Of a stretch of DNA of 64,000 nt, positions 1 through 12,010 are shown piece by piece. Within the stretch, counting starts at the first letter, position 1; each line of letters starts with the position of its first letter. The stretch lies in contig LR990050.1 in the NCBI GenBank assembly GCA_905147135.1, forward strand, positions 4,786,501 to 4,850,500, read 5' to 3'. Source of the DNA: Blastobasis lacticolella (taxonomy: Eukaryota; Arthropoda; Insecta; Lepidoptera; Blastobasidae). The notes beneath the pieces are model-generated. The model saw nothing but the letters and a program-made list of their open reading frames with translations, had not been told where the DNA came from and did no database searches. The position numbers and the translations under genes were made by a program.

Positions 1-1071
1 AATCTCGTTACTTGTGCCATGTGGAGAGTGCAATAGGGCCACACTCAGCATATGCCACGACAGTTGCCGTGACGCTGGTTTTCAGTGGGCCCCCTAGTGA
101 AGCACTATTAGGGTTTCTCGTCAAGTAGGTATATATGGTCAATATGGTCCAAGAAATTGGTCGACACCACAGGTGAGCTGGCAGCTACCTCGCGCAAAGA
201 ATAAGCATTGCTATTCAGAGAGGTAATGCTGCCAGCATCTTGGGCACGCTACCACACGGCCCAAATATTTATTTTTTAAATTATTAATTAAAATTATAAA
301 CGATAAAATAGATCTTCGTATATTTGTAGTAATACTTCCGCAATGAACTGACGCCGCAACACAATCCATTATTAATAAACAAGTGTCACTATTCTTTCTA
401 CTTTGACAATCCATAGATCACCTCTCAGCTACCTCATTTCCTTTCCACATCTCGGCTCCAAGAAGGTTACAATCGCTGCTCTCTGCGAACGCTCTAGTCC
501 GTTACACATATTATTGCATAGGTATATATCATACATACCTATCCTATCCCTCATCATAATTATAACCCGTTGCAAGAACGTAAGAGTGGTAAATAATGTT
601 TTTAAAACTTCTTCGAATTAGTCAAGGGTCTAATACCTTAAAAAAACACGTAGAAAACTGATATAAATATTCAAACGAAATACGTAGCATGTGAAGACAT
701 CCAAAGACATTTTTGTCGCCATGGGCTCTGTATTAGGAATAACTAGAAGCCTTAGAAGAGCGGTAAGTTTAATCAAGGGCGAAGAAGGCTAAGTGACCAC
801 TTCACCTGCGTACGTATCTTTATCTTTGACAATAATAATTCATATAAGTAGCTTAACTACGTAATTCGGTTTTCACATGTTCCGGATTCAGTAATTTTGT
901 AAGAAACAGCTGATTTTTTTCAGTTTTGGTTTCAGTGTTGGTGCCATAGTAAAAGTTGTGTGTTATCATAAACATATATTATGCATACGATACCCCTTTG
1001 TATAATTAATTTGAATACATTCTGTATACATATAGACCTATATAGCCTACGTATTGTTTGAAAGAAGAATA
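1..1071. other. Non-coding stretch, no gene seen
   Basis: No supported gene lies here. The first 270 bases are richer in GC than the rest and look like the remains of a repeat, but I could not assign a family. From about 270 onward the DNA is AT-rich and featureless. The two short open frames near 211-621 show no conserved motif and I treat them as chance. Confidence 0.5.
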
Positions 1072-1257
1072 TCTATACTAATATTATAAAGAGGAAAGGT
1101 TTGATTTTTTGTTTGTTTGTATTGAATATGCTTCGAAACTACTGGACCGATTTCAAATATTCTTTCACCGTTGGGAAGCTACACTATCCCTGGGTGACAT
1201 AGGCTATATACCCGTGTACCCGTAGTGGTACCCGTGCGAAGCCGGGGCGGCTGCTAG
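1072..1257 (+). mobile_element. Short non-autonomous Helitron (Lep1-like)
   Basis: The element starts TCTATACTAATATTATAAAG and ends CTAG. The base before it is A and the base after is T, the A|T insertion site typical of Helitrons. About ten bases before the end, CCCG and CGGG can pair around a short loop, which fits the 3' hairpin of Helitrons. There are no inverted termini and no target duplication, as expected. The body includes the 'gaccgatttcaaatattctttcacc' type segment very common in moth genomes. It encodes no protein and depends on a helicase supplied elsewhere. Related copies are at 40001-40186 and, reversed and truncated, at 60300-60451. Confidence 0.75.
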
Positions 1258-2769
1258 TTACTTATAAAGTAGATTGATACATATAGGTATTTTATGGATG
1301 TTTTATTGCAAAATTTAATAAATATTCAACATAAAAGTATTTACCTACTACAGGTATGTGTAACATTGTTGAAGTAGGTACTTATAGTAAAAGTGGAGTC
1401 TCAATAACTATGTCAATAGTTAGCGGTCGGGTGACACAAAGTAGATTAAAAGGAAAGTTTTGCCGTTCAAGGTGAGACATAAGTACCAATCAATTTATCT
1501 ATTATTAGATATTATACACGTGATACGAGCAAACTTTAGCAATTTCTCGATAATGTGTTTCCTTATGTGACTTTGACTGGGTAACATACCTTAAGATGTT
1601 AGTGAAATAATGCGTTTTGGTTTATGGCATCGAATCTTTTCACGGCGAATAAGCAGGAATTTTGAAATCTAATCTGCAAGAAATCATGAACAAAAATTAC
1701 TTTGCCTAACACAATTGTTATAGAGAAAATAGATATGTTATACAGCAAAGCACTTTGTCGACATTACTAATTGCCAGGGGCCTAATTCTCGTGCTGTGAC
1801 ATTTCGAATTTGCCATTTTTTCTAGCCATCTAAAATCTCCATTTAAAATGACATTGAAATGTCTGTTGCAATCAAAAATTATTTTTTAAATTATCTGCGA
1901 CAGTTCAATATTTATAACTCATAAGGTTTTAGTTTAGACTATTTTATATGTATCAGTGTATATATTTTTGGTATTTTAGATGTAGGTATTAGTGTAAATT
2001 TTTATTATAACTATAAATATTTTATGTTATTTCTTGTCATTTAAGTCTCATGGATTAAATAAAGAATAATTAAATATGCGACAGTTGTATATTGTCGAAT
2101 ATCAATTTCAGTGACGTTTTAATACAGATTTTTGGCTAGCGAAAATGTCGAATTTGTGATGTCACAGCGCAAGAATCGCCCCCCAGGAGCCTAGCCTTTA
2201 CTTGGGTCAACGAATAAGTCTGGGCAACGCGGCCCGCCTCCTGGGCACGGGCAAAAAATACCTTGTATTTGTACCGAACAAAGTCGCGTTCTAAATCATT
2301 AATACAAGATGACTAATGTATACATGAGCGATGACACAACTTTTGGCACTTTAAACTTTCCGCCAGAGATAATATTAACAAGTGCCTTTTATGGCGTCGA
2401 GATAACAAAGTAGGAACACACTAGCTCAAAGTTTAGTCGTAAAGATGAGGACATTGTAGCCTTTATGGCAATACTCGACGGTAGACCCTGGCGTGAAAAT
2501 TTGCGGGTAGATCATAGCGGATGACGGGATGTGACCGTCTATTCTTATCGTCTTTATTAGGTACGCGGAAACAGTGTGACGGTCCGATGGATATGTATTC
2601 TTAAATAGGTATAGGAAAATGTGAGGCTGAAATCGTACTATATTCAGGTACCTATATACATTTCTTTGCAAAAGTAACGGGCAAATTGGTAATTTTCATA
2701 CAATTGAGACAATTTGGAGGCCCCACCGTTAAACTTTCTGGATGCAATCTAATTATGCATGTTGAGAGC
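1258..2769. other. AT-rich non-coding stretch
   Basis: I see no gene, RNA or clear repeat here. The open frame at 2426-2671 on the minus strand has no recognisable motif. Confidence 0.45.
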
Positions 2770-2975
2770 ATGAATGGAGAAGTTCTAGAGTTTCTAAGGT
2801 ACCTGATTGCTCCAAAAGGCTGTTTACTCCACAGCGGGAAGTTTGTATCGGAATTTCGATGTGATACACCGATTGTATGGAATCGAAATTCCTACGCAAA
2901 CTTTCCCACTCTGGCGTAAACGGCCTTTTCAATCGCATAGGTATCTTAGGAACACTCCATCCATCATCCATCTAG
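2770..2975. repeat. Fold-back MITE-like imperfect palindrome
   Basis: Two arms of about 75-90 bases face each other across a short centre near 2865. The left arm carries the blocks CTAAGGTACCTGATTG, AGGCTGTTTAC and GGAATTTCGATG. The reverse complement of the right arm carries CTAAGATACCTATGCGATTG, AGGCCGTTTACGCC and GGAATTTCGATTCC in the same order. This is the structure of a fold-back MITE. The overlapping open frames on both strands here are a by-product of the palindrome. No clear target duplication was seen, so the ends are approximate and the superfamily is unknown. Confidence 0.6.
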
Positions 2976-4235
2976 GTGATCTTCCCAGGGGAAGTCTCCA
3001 AATTGGCTCGATTGTATTAAATGCCCGTAAATTACTTTAGACCACCGTACCCTTTTGGATGCAAATTCAAGATTGTAACTAACAACAAACGGTTAATTTA
3101 TCTATCTAAGGAACATACGTAAGTAGACGTAGGTACTTGAATCATACGGAGGTGATGTCATGCTTACATTAAACTGGTTTCCCGTACTAGGATATCGTTA
3201 ATGTGTTGTCAAATTAATTATCTGTGTTCAACCCGACAGTTTTATTGGAAAATGTAATTAGTGATAGCAATAAACAAAGTGGACTTGTTTCCCTGATTTT
3301 AATAATGAAATAGTAACCTGTTTTAGGCTATTGAAAATGACCGAGTGAATGGTTAGTGTAAGGGCCCTTTTATTTTGTGTACGTTTAAAAACCGCGTAAG
3401 TATGCATTGCAACCGGACTGGGGTCCAAATCTGCTTATTTGCAAATAGTGCAATTGAATCTCAATCGGATCTCAATAGGAACATTGACACTTTTTTGGTA
3501 TTCTGCTACCAATTTAAGACTAATAAATAATTTTTCATTGGCATTTCGTTTTCAATGACAGTTTATGGGACTAATTTCATCAGATTATAACTCGATTGTG
3601 TATTAAAATGGCGGGCTCTTAGTAGATTTTAGAACAAAACCCCAATCCCTATTAAATTGACAGTCAATTAGACAATTAGGATTCCATTACGACTCCATTG
3701 ACATTTTTTTGCATACTAGGTATCCAATTTGTTTCACACGTACCTGAGTCGCTAATTTAAAACCTCAGCATAAATACGGCGTTGACAACATTACCGTACT
3801 TTCGTTACTTAATACGCAGTCGAAGTCGTGGGCAAGCTCTTGCTTCCTATATAATTATCACATACACAGAAACAGTTGTTATTCCACCCTCGTACCATAG
3901 CCACTGCTAATTAATGCGACTTGCCTCCAATACTCCCACGTTAGACGCTGATCGGCGTACATTACTTGTTTACTACCCGACCCGTGATACGTCGTAGTTA
4001 AACAGGCGAGTAATGGACGTAGCCATTCAATACAGCCCATGTTTAAATCATAAGACTTCCTTACTACCCACATGACATTTTAATAGAGTTAGTTGACTGC
4101 TTCATTAGTGCGTCCCTAGTATATTACAATCGAGTTGTATTAAGATTATCATTGGGTTTAAATTAGATTGTTAGTCAACTGCTTTTGTGGTAGGTAATTT
4201 AATTGTTGGTACATGAAGACACTACGACATGGGGT
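2976..4235. other. AT-rich non-coding stretch
   Basis: No gene is visible. The open frame at 3879-4073 on the minus strand shows no motif or coding-like pattern. Confidence 0.4.
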
Positions 4236-4350
4236 TCTTCAAAAGGCATGTCAAAGGCCGGAACCGCATCAGCTCCCCTTAGGTTGCAGATGTCTTGTCG
4301 ATGGTGGCCGCTTTCCATCATCGGACCGTGTGCCTCTTTAAGCATAAAAA
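4236..4350 (-). mobile_element. SINE-like fragment, family D
   Basis: Read on the minus strand, this piece resembles the moth repeat that contains a 'gcaaac...cacctgatggtaagc...caccgcccata' core followed by 'gcaacc...' and a GC-rich body. The plus strand shows the diagnostic remnants gttgcagatgtc and ggtggccgctttccatca. It is diverged and lacks both ends. Related pieces are at 11975-12010, 15716-15800, 21285-21620 and 57607-57733. Confidence 0.45.
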
Positions 4351-4355
4351 AAGAT

Positions 4356-4420
4356 GACAACGAATAGACACCAGCTGATGGTAAGCGGTTACTGTCGCCC
4401 GTAACACCTACCATTCATGC
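4356..4420 (+). mobile_element. SINE-like fragment, family E
   Basis: It carries 'gctgatggtaagcggttac', 'tgtcgcccgtaacacctac' and 'attcatg', matching the better copies at 8430-8680 and 23035-23180. Only the first 65 bases remain. It sits immediately beside a family D piece in the opposite orientation. Confidence 0.5.
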
Positions 4421-5514
4421 ATTTTTAAGATAATACAAGGGGACATTATTCTATTAATATACTTATTCATTTTAAATTATATCAATTTTCTGTACAAAAT
4501 GTAACCAATAATTTTATTGTTTTATTAATAAATATAGTCGTAAGCACTAACCTACATTAAATTGACCTACTAACATTGATGCCTAAGACACAGGTAAACT
4601 ACTTACTTAGTTTAGGCATCTAGTTAATTAAAAATATAGCATGTATCTACTTAATTTACTTAGCTTAAATTACTAGGGTAATAAATAATTTTAAATAGTT
4701 CTATTTAAATTTTAACATAAGTAGGTACTTACTTTAAATTTAACTATGTAATTTTAGACATAAGTTTTCTTGAATAAATTATTTATTTATTTATTATTAA
4801 TTACTGTATTGAAATATGAATAAAGTTTTTACATTTGTAGAAAACTATTATATTTCTTTAACATTATACAAGTACATCTCTGCGTCCCTTTAATCGTCAC
4901 GATAACCAGCAGTAGTGATAAAATAGCTAGCTGCAAAGCCAACCGTCCACTGTTGCACATTAAGAACAGTACCTACCTAGTAACAAAAAAAAATAGTAAA
5001 ATAATAAAAGCAACGTCTGTCAGTCCAAGTTTCCCCGCAGGCGGGTTGGATCTCTTCGCCATTAATTTGACGTTTCAGCCGGACTCGTCATGAAGTCTGC
5101 TCACGCGCCGCAGGGGATTACTGAGGCGCGCGCACAGGAACGGACTTGGAGCTCTAATTGCTGCCGACCCACCCCGGCTTCGCGGATACAAACTGTTCAC
5201 TATACGCGGATACAAGCAGTTCAAATAAGTTGGTCAGTGAGGATCAGTTTAATTGTAAGGATAAAGAAATGGTAACACAATAACGGTTTCCGTATTAGGA
5301 ACAGCATTCGAATTTTATTGAAAACATTAGGTTGGTAGTAGGACTCTGTCAAACTAAGGAGACCGCCTTTATTACCATTATCACCCCCTTACCTGTTTCT
5401 CCCGAATTGCAACATTGTAAAGCAGTGATGTGTTCCGGTTTAAAGGACTAGGTAACTAGCATTATTACCGGAAAAATGCATCACATCGGTAGGCACATCT
5501 TAGTCCTAATAGTA
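4421..5514. other. AT desert followed by a GC-rich non-repeat patch
   Basis: 4421-5030 is very AT-rich and empty. About 5035-5220 rises sharply in GC and CpG, with 'cacgcgccgcagg' and 'aggcgcgcgcacagg', and does not match any repeat family seen in this window. It could be a regulatory patch within an intron, but nothing in the sequence proves that. The 61-residue open frame across it is not recognisable. Confidence 0.35.
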
Positions 5515-5596
5515 AACACACCTGCGGTTCTGCATTTTTGTTACACGAAACCTAAATGCATGAACTGTCATGGGCGACAGTTACCGCTTTCCATCG
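5515..5596 (-). mobile_element. SINE-like fragment, family E
   Basis: Its reverse complement reads 'aagcggtaactgtcgcccat', then 'ttcatg', then 'aacaaaaatgcagaaccgca', the order seen in the copies at 8430 and 23035. The rest of the element is missing. Confidence 0.55.
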
Positions 5597-5705
5597 AATT
5601 GTAATCGAATTGCCAGCGCAGCTCAATGGCTGTTTTGCACGTTGCTAGTATTTTTTACAATTAAAACTGCCATTGAGCTGCTATTGATTTCTGATTACAA
5701 TCAAT
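5597..5705. repeat. Fold-back palindrome
   Basis: The left arm contains GCAGCTCAATGGCTGTTTT and the right arm contains its near-complement AAAACTGCCATTGAGCTGC, with weaker pairing outward to 'gtaatc' and 'gattac'. It is a small MITE-like inverted repeat with an AT-rich centre. It has no coding content and no obvious target duplication. Confidence 0.5.
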
Positions 5706-7154
5706 CGAGCCAAGTAAATTAGCGGACTCGAGGCCCTGCGCGTTTGTCATTGAGTAGTATAAAATTATAACGTAAAACCACAGACAGATACACTTTAGAC
5801 GTTTTGGGTCAAATATAGAATTATCTTTATAGTTAAATATATAGAATAGGCTTTAGGAACCTCGTCCATAACCCCACAAAACAATTTTAGCTGTCGGAGT
5901 TGCCTCTGAATATTTTTTTATATATTTTTAAAAATATTATCGTCTTGTTACGGCCCTGCCTCTCCAAGGCGGCTGATTCGAACATTGGTTTGCTAGCCTC
6001 GTACTTTATAGATCCCGGTAAGAAACAGTAGTAAATGACCCTTCAATCATGTGCTCCGCAATTTTCATGGCCTCAGCCTGGAATGCATGAGCTAGAAGTT
6101 GTGAAATTAATAACCTTTTTTGCAATGTTATACATTTTAGTATACCAGTGTAGCAACTTTTATCAAGGCAGGCATATAACGAAATCTTTCTTTAGAAGGT
6201 CAGGAAACAAAAAGGTATTTGTAATTAGGTACCTAATTTTTTTGTGTATTGACAAAGAGAGACAGGGATTAAGAACGTCTCGAGATAATTTTTAAACTAG
6301 GTAATGGTTTATTTGTTAACTAGATTTTGCCAGCGACTTCGTAAGTTTATCTTTTTTGGAGATCCATTTTCAATGATCTCCCTAATGTATGAAAGCTAGT
6401 ACTACGGAGAGGTCAAGCTGTGGTACTAGATCAGATTTCCAGTTTCCAAAATTTCTTACGCCCTATATGTTGCCTAGGCTTCATAGCTATACAAAACAAA
6501 AGTTTCATTCAAATCCTTCCAGTAGTTCCGAAGATTCGCGTGTACAAATAGATACAAAAATTTTAAAATTTCTTACTCTCTTCATTCTATTCATCGCACT
6601 ATATTTTTTTTTTAATATCTTCAATGTACAAAGACACTTTTATTCTGTTTTAGTTTATAGATATTTCGTAATTAGCGCATTGTTTTCGGGTACAATAAAG
6701 TGAAAAGAAATAAATTGTACTGTTTTAGGAGACATAGACATCAAGGCAAACCTTTCAAGAAAAGAAAAATACTGAGCTAAACTCGGTGAAATAAATCGCT
6801 TAAATAAATACGGGAAGCCGTATCAATCACGCCAAGATTTCCAACGGCGAAGAGGCCAATCTGCAGAACTTTCCTATCGTTAACGACCTTATTTCATATT
6901 CTTGAATGTAAGGGTAGTATTTTTAAATAAGTATTTTAATCAAAGTTTCTGATTTAGAGTGCAATATTATATATGACTAGGTTTTGCCCGCGACATCGTC
7001 TGCGTGGAAATCGTTTTAGGGCAGTTTATCTTTCCCCCGCGACCATTATAAATGACCTCCCTAGTAATTAATGTTTGCGCATCGGATTTAAGCAATTCTT
7101 TAGTTTTGTGAAAACGAGCATCAGACGCAGAGGTAGAACGACCTCCGTAGACCA
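5706..7154. other. Non-coding stretch with decayed 'cccgcgacttcgtc' repeats
   Basis: There are two short degraded repeats of the moth type that begins 'ctagnttttgcccgcgacttcgtc': one near 6321-6560, ending in 'cttccagtagttccg', and one near 6976-7070, which is clearer. Both are too decayed for exact limits. The open frames at 6035-6295 and 6389-6703 have AT-driven, low-complexity translations and no domain. Confidence 0.4.
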
Positions 7155-7390
7155 GAAAAGGACAGAAGCGTTCTGTCATTCGTTTTCTACACTACAATCT
7201 CTAACCGCCTGTCAAGCGTGCAGATTAGAGCATAACCCTCAACTAATTTATATGTGGCGGTTTGTAAATGGCTCATAGATAAACTATTTTTTAATGCATT
7301 ATGTATTACAGCTGTAAACCACCCGAATAAATAAAATAAAATAAAATAATGTGGATGAGGCTCAAGTCCTGCAGCGGTCTCTGACGAGCG
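7155..7390 (+). mobile_element. Ancient copy of SINE-like family B, interrupted
   Basis: The segment 'aatctctaaccgcctgtcaa', then 'gcgtgcagatta' and 'ataaccctc', matches the core of the better copies at 38052, 43020 and 60953. The terminal 'caagtcctgcagcggtct' appears about 120 bases later. The two parts are separated by unrelated AT-rich DNA containing an (aaaat)n run. It is the most diverged of the five copies. Confidence 0.45.
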
Positions 7391-8429
7391 CTTTAGGTTA
7401 GGTCCATTCAAACTCTACGGACTTAAGCATACTAGATAACCCTAACAATAAAAAGCTAGACACGAACGTTGTATTTGTTGTGCAGATTCTAATATTCCTA
7501 AATCAACACGGAGAGAGCCGGCGGGCGTAGTCAGTAGTAAATAAAGGGTCGTGACATTTAGAGGAGCCTTCGGCATAGTCTGGAGCGTAAAGGCAGACAC
7601 ACCGCCCGACAAGTCGGCAGAGATATTTATTGGGTCCGCATAATTATTTCGCTTTCGGGGCCTTGTTTCGGAGACTGTCAAGCGAATAAATTAGAAATGT
7701 AGATGGACTTGCGATAAGTAGGCAGTTATAGGTACGGCTATTGTGCAGTAACATATGAAATAGGCTGTATCGTATGATGTGAGTGGAAAAATAAATAATG
7801 TATTCCTTGAGAGTATACGCAACTGATCTAAGAGTTGAGATTCTTGGGATACTTATAGGTATTTCACTGGTTTGGGGTTTTCAGTCGATTTTCTGTAGAG
7901 TTCATTTATCCATTCTATGGGGAAAAACGTTATCATTCACGGATTTAACTATTTCATTATTTTGAACATTATCTTATTTACTACCTAAAAACTGACAGGA
8001 TATGTTAGTAAGGTGATACACTGAATACTCTACATAGCCACAGTGCACAGATTGCAGTGCATCACTTCTCCAAGTTGGACCGTCTGTGGTCCGTCCAAGC
8101 TCGGCCGCGCATTTATATGCCATCCGTTACATCACTCGAGACATTTCCATATAAGAGTATAAGCAACCTGACCACTCAGACGTGTAGGTAAGTGATAAAA
8201 TTTACCGTAGGTAGTCGAGGACGGTCGCCTTAAACTCTGGTGAATGTAGTCTCTGAACAGAATAAGCGGGAAACAGGTTACTGAGTCGCTATTTTCAGCC
8301 TCATACTCAATTAATGCAAAACTTGACACATTGGACAACCATTTGTGGCCATCAATTTTCTTGGATGTTTAGCGGCTTGAGAAAAATTCAATCAGCTTAT
8401 TCATGTTACATGAGATTCTCATAGCCCAC
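7391..8429. other. Non-coding stretch
   Basis: I recognised no gene or repeat. Open frames at 7442-7681 and 8132-8338 on the minus strand carry no motif. A moderately GC-rich patch lies at 7500-7670. Confidence 0.4.
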
Positions 8430-8680
8430 CTAAGCGGTAACTGTCGCCCATAACATCTACGATTCATGGCAACAAAAATGGGTTCTGCAGGTGCGCTCTC
8501 ACAGTGAGGACTAAGATGAAATGTCTCATGCCTGTAATTGCGCTGGCTACCTTATCCTTTAAATCGGAACACAACAATGCGAGCATTGTTACTTGGCGGT
8601 AGAATCGATAAGGCGGTGGTACTCACCCATGCGGAATCCTCATCAGGCTTGGCAGAGTCCTACCACCTGATAAACGTAAT
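8430..8680 (+). mobile_element. SINE-like repeat, family E, longest copy
   Basis: It starts in the core 'agcggtaactgtcgcccata', continues through 'aacaaaaatgggttctgcag', 'cacagtgaggactaagatga' and 'tcatgcctgtaatt', and runs to 'cctaccacctgataaacg'. The first 140 bases align by eye with 23035-23180. I found no tRNA-like A or B box in what remains, so SINE is a working label; it could be the 3' part of a LINE. Confidence 0.55.
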
Positions 8681-10649
8681 TAACACTCTTTTGTAAATAT
8701 ACCTAGTATCTAGTATAGTAGTACCTGATACCTAGTATCCAGGGTATGAGTGAGTTGTATGACTCAACGAAGTAATACAGTGAGCGCTTCATCGGCGACA
8801 GCCTGTCACAGCCCTTTTGCTTTTTTGTAAGAGTGACGTCACATTTTCGATTGTGCCGATGCCGACGTCCTCAGTTCAAAATTGCAAGTTTTCGCAACGA
8901 AAGATTTAAACCTTCAAGTAAACGTTTTATGATTTTACGGCCTTATTGTAAAGCTTTTATATACACTCTGATATAAATTTACAAGACAATTGAGTTGTAA
9001 ATAAACGATCCATGTTTGGAGAAGACTTCGTAACTGGCACCAAAGGGAGGAATTAACGAAAGGAGGACAGCTTTATTACTTTACTCTTGCTATTGTATTA
9101 TTCGCCGGCCATTTTGTAAAATAGATTATTCTTCAATATGCCCATAACGACTGTATGCATCAGGGATGGCCAAGAGGTCCGCGAAGGTTAATGAAAATAA
9201 ATAGAATATTATGAAGAAATCACATCATTTTAAAATAGGACAGGACAACGGTTTAAGCTGAATTACAACTGCTGAGTGGATCCATATGGTTCTGCATCCA
9301 AGCGGTCCATCCCGTATCCTTTTATTACTCTTTCTCTTCTTCTCCACTTCGCCTGGTCATGGGTATCCTCGCATCGTAAACTCTCGGATTCGTCTCAGCG
9401 CCATAAATTTATCGCTTCTTTAGCCTCGCTTCGGACATCATTCCTGAAATCGGCAGGTTAGGTACCTATTTCTCACGTATCCCTGGGGCATTCGCAACAC
9501 GTGACCAATCAACAATAAACTGCCATCGACCGCATGAAATATTTGTGACCAACTAGATCTCAGAGGGCAAAAGTTTGGCCACCCCTGGTAAACTTAATAC
9601 GTACTACATTTGCTTTTTTTCAGATCTCGTAAACAAAATATATCACTATTAGATTCGGAAACAGAGTTGATCCGTATCTGAAAAGAATTTGCAAACAACA
9701 TTTCCCCCTTCTAGGGTTTCGAACCTGTAATAAAGGAAACGGAACTCTTGTGGTATTACGTAGTTCGTCTCTCCGTCTGTTGGACATTTAAAAGACGCTT
9801 TTTCATAATTATAACCTATGTGTTTATCTTGACTATAAGCTATATATCTGCAAAGTTTAATCAATATCCGGTCAGTAGCTTTTGCGTGTAGGAGTAACAA
9901 ACGTCTAACCAAACATACATCCATCCTTCATCCAAGGACTAATTATAATATTAATATGTCTAAAAATCAGTCGTCTAAGTCAACGCATTACGAAACCGCG
10001 GCTATTTTCTCATATTATTAATTCGGAACCCTCATGCCACGAGTCCTATTCGTATATGCCTGGCTTTTTCTATTTTATTTACTTATACTGACAACATACT
10101 GTACCTAGGTCGAGTTACATTACTGGCTCGGTTGGTACCAAGGTCGGCCTTTCCCTGAAGCCTCTTGGTTATGTTTCGTGTATTTTGTGGGCACACTCTA
10201 TTTCTTTCTTCGTATTCGGTTATAGTTGTTCGTTTCGAAGCTTTCATTTGAATGAATGTTATTTCGTGATATTTTTACTTGTAGTTGTGATGGCAACCGG
10301 GAGATCACAGACTACTATTTTTGTCTACTAGCTATACATATATCTACATTTAGATAGTACGCAGATTAAAAAAAAAGTTCTGTAGCATATTTTAACCCAG
10401 AGAAGCTAGCTAGGGTCGATCAACTTTTTGAATAACTGTCATGAAGTAATGATTTTTTAAAAGAGATATGTAGATACAGAGAGGACGGAGTACCCAGCAA
10501 ACATTTAATGTATACTGGTCGGTGGCGTCTGTATACGCTCCAACTGACTGTTCATCGTAATATTCGTAATCAGAAACAAATTAAATAATCAGCTTGGCTA
10601 TAATATCCCGGTTGTGCTCTCGCACGCGAGGGCTCGGGGTTCGCCTTGA
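8681..10649. other. Non-coding stretch
   Basis: No gene is supported. About 9600-9920 contains 'caatatccggtcagtagctt' and similar wording seen in degraded lepidopteran repeats, but it is too decayed to assign. The minus-strand open frame at 9649-9924 lies in that repeat-like piece. Confidence 0.4.
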
Positions 10650-10800
10650 CAGTGATCCAGAATTTGGCTGATTTCCATTTACCCTATTAACAGGAGAACC
10701 TGACCATATTGGATAATGGCTGCACATTTTGTCGGCTGAATGTGCAGGTTTCATCACGATGTTTGCCCTAGCCGTAAGACCTTATCGCAAAACAGCAGAA
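10650..10800 (-). mobile_element. SINE family C body fragment
   Basis: The reverse complement contains the family C hallmark 'catcgtgatgaaacctgcac', then 'attcagccgac' and 'agg..ctcctgttaatag'. The tRNA-like head is missing; it would lie beyond 10800. Better copies are at 27761, 33121 and 44373. Confidence 0.55.
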
Positions 10801-11344
10801 AACTAGTATGTATAGTTAATTACATTCATATAAAAGACATCAACCTTTTTCTGTGAAACTTCCTCGACTTCACACGGGTGTTCTCGGGTTTTTTCTTTTA
10901 CAATAATGTATACATTTAATATTCCGATTACGGATATTATAAATAGACTTTATTTATAACAAGCTAAATATAGGTAGACCTTCAAAAGGCGATATCGTTA
11001 TGCGACCATAATAAATTGCCCGTAGCAATTGGGTGTTGTCGAGGAACCATGACAAGAAGGGACCTATAATAAAAATATAGAATTACGTACAATTTCTGGA
11101 GCACATCGTCGTCTCGGGGATGAAAATATACATTTGACCTTTTGCCTTACTTCATATTTCTGTCGAGCTAAAAAGACAAGAGATGTTATCTGCTTACTTT
11201 ATGCGAATGTATGATTTTATGGAGTGCACTGTATATTAACCAGATATTCCAGATACTACCTATATTTATAGGAGGTAATATTCGCATGTGAGATTCTGGC
11301 AAAATTATTTCATTCATGAATATATAAGTGCAGTTTGTTCTAAG
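10801..11344. other. Non-coding stretch
   Basis: AT-rich with no gene. A short 'cttcgacttcacacgggtgt'-like repeat scrap is present near 10858-10890. Confidence 0.4.
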
Positions 11345-11522
11345 ATTAGCTATAAAATAAGGTCCATTTTTGTATCACGGCTTTTGAAAAGCGGAGCGAC
11401 GCGTAACATAATATAAGTTGACAAAAATTTACCTTATTCTGTGAGCAATACATTCCACTTTAATTTGCTCTCTCGCTTTTTGCTTCTGAATTTAGTCAAA
11501 CGTAATAAGCGCATTCGGTAGT
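11345..11522. repeat. Repeat family F, copy with inverted left half
   Basis: The right half contains 'tttttgcttctgaatttag' and 'gtaataagcgcattcggtag', matching 21140-21215 in the same direction. The left half contains 'aaaataaggtccatttttgt' and 'ttttgaaaagc', matching 21080-21122 in the opposite direction. The element is therefore rearranged relative to the other copy. It has no coding content and its class is unknown. Confidence 0.5.
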
Positions 11523-11974
11523 TATTAAACGGCGACCCACCAATTCCATTCTATTTTAAACAGCGAACATTTCCAAACACCCAACCGTCATTTTCCGGCT
11601 AGCGCGTCCATTTTTCATCAACCGCCCGAGTGTCTCAAATGTGGGGCAACAATGGCCCGGAAAAATGGAAGTTTCTTTTGAAAACACATAAAAAAGAGTA
11701 CTGCTATACAAAAACCGGGGACGTCCGTCGAAGATAGGGGCTATTTTCTAAACTGTGCCAGCCGCCTCGACGTGGTGCCAGCTATGTGGGCCGTCCGTGT
11801 AAGGCTTCGCGGCTGCCGTGCGGGTAACTGCCTGCTTTTTATGTCGCATGCTTTGAAAATAGAAGCCGGTTTAAAAAAAGATTGAACAGGAACTCCTTGG
11901 AACGTTTTCCTTCTGAACATGTCGGGATCGTGTCCTTTTTCTCATTGAATATACTTACTTACTTACTCAGGCAG
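11523..11974. other. GC-richer non-repeat patch within non-coding DNA
   Basis: About 11560-11850 is unlike the surrounding AT-rich DNA: it is mixed in composition, lacks repeat-family matches in the window, and has several CpG-rich runs such as 'agccgcctcgacgtggtgcc'. No open frame or splice pair makes it a convincing exon. A regulatory element is possible; that is inference only. Confidence 0.3.
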
Positions 11975-12010
11975 GCTGTAATTTTGTTTGCCACCTTAGT
12001 GGTATAAACA
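11975..12010 (-). mobile_element. Short scrap of SINE-like family D
   Basis: Its reverse complement contains 'ataccactaaggtggcaaac', the same words as at 57616-57635. Only one end of the family is left. Confidence 0.4.

Noticed and set aside
8834..8841. Perfect TGACGTCA (CRE) site; another at 63330-63337
   Set aside because: An 8-base palindrome is expected about once per 65 kb by chance, so two copies without context are not evidence of regulation.
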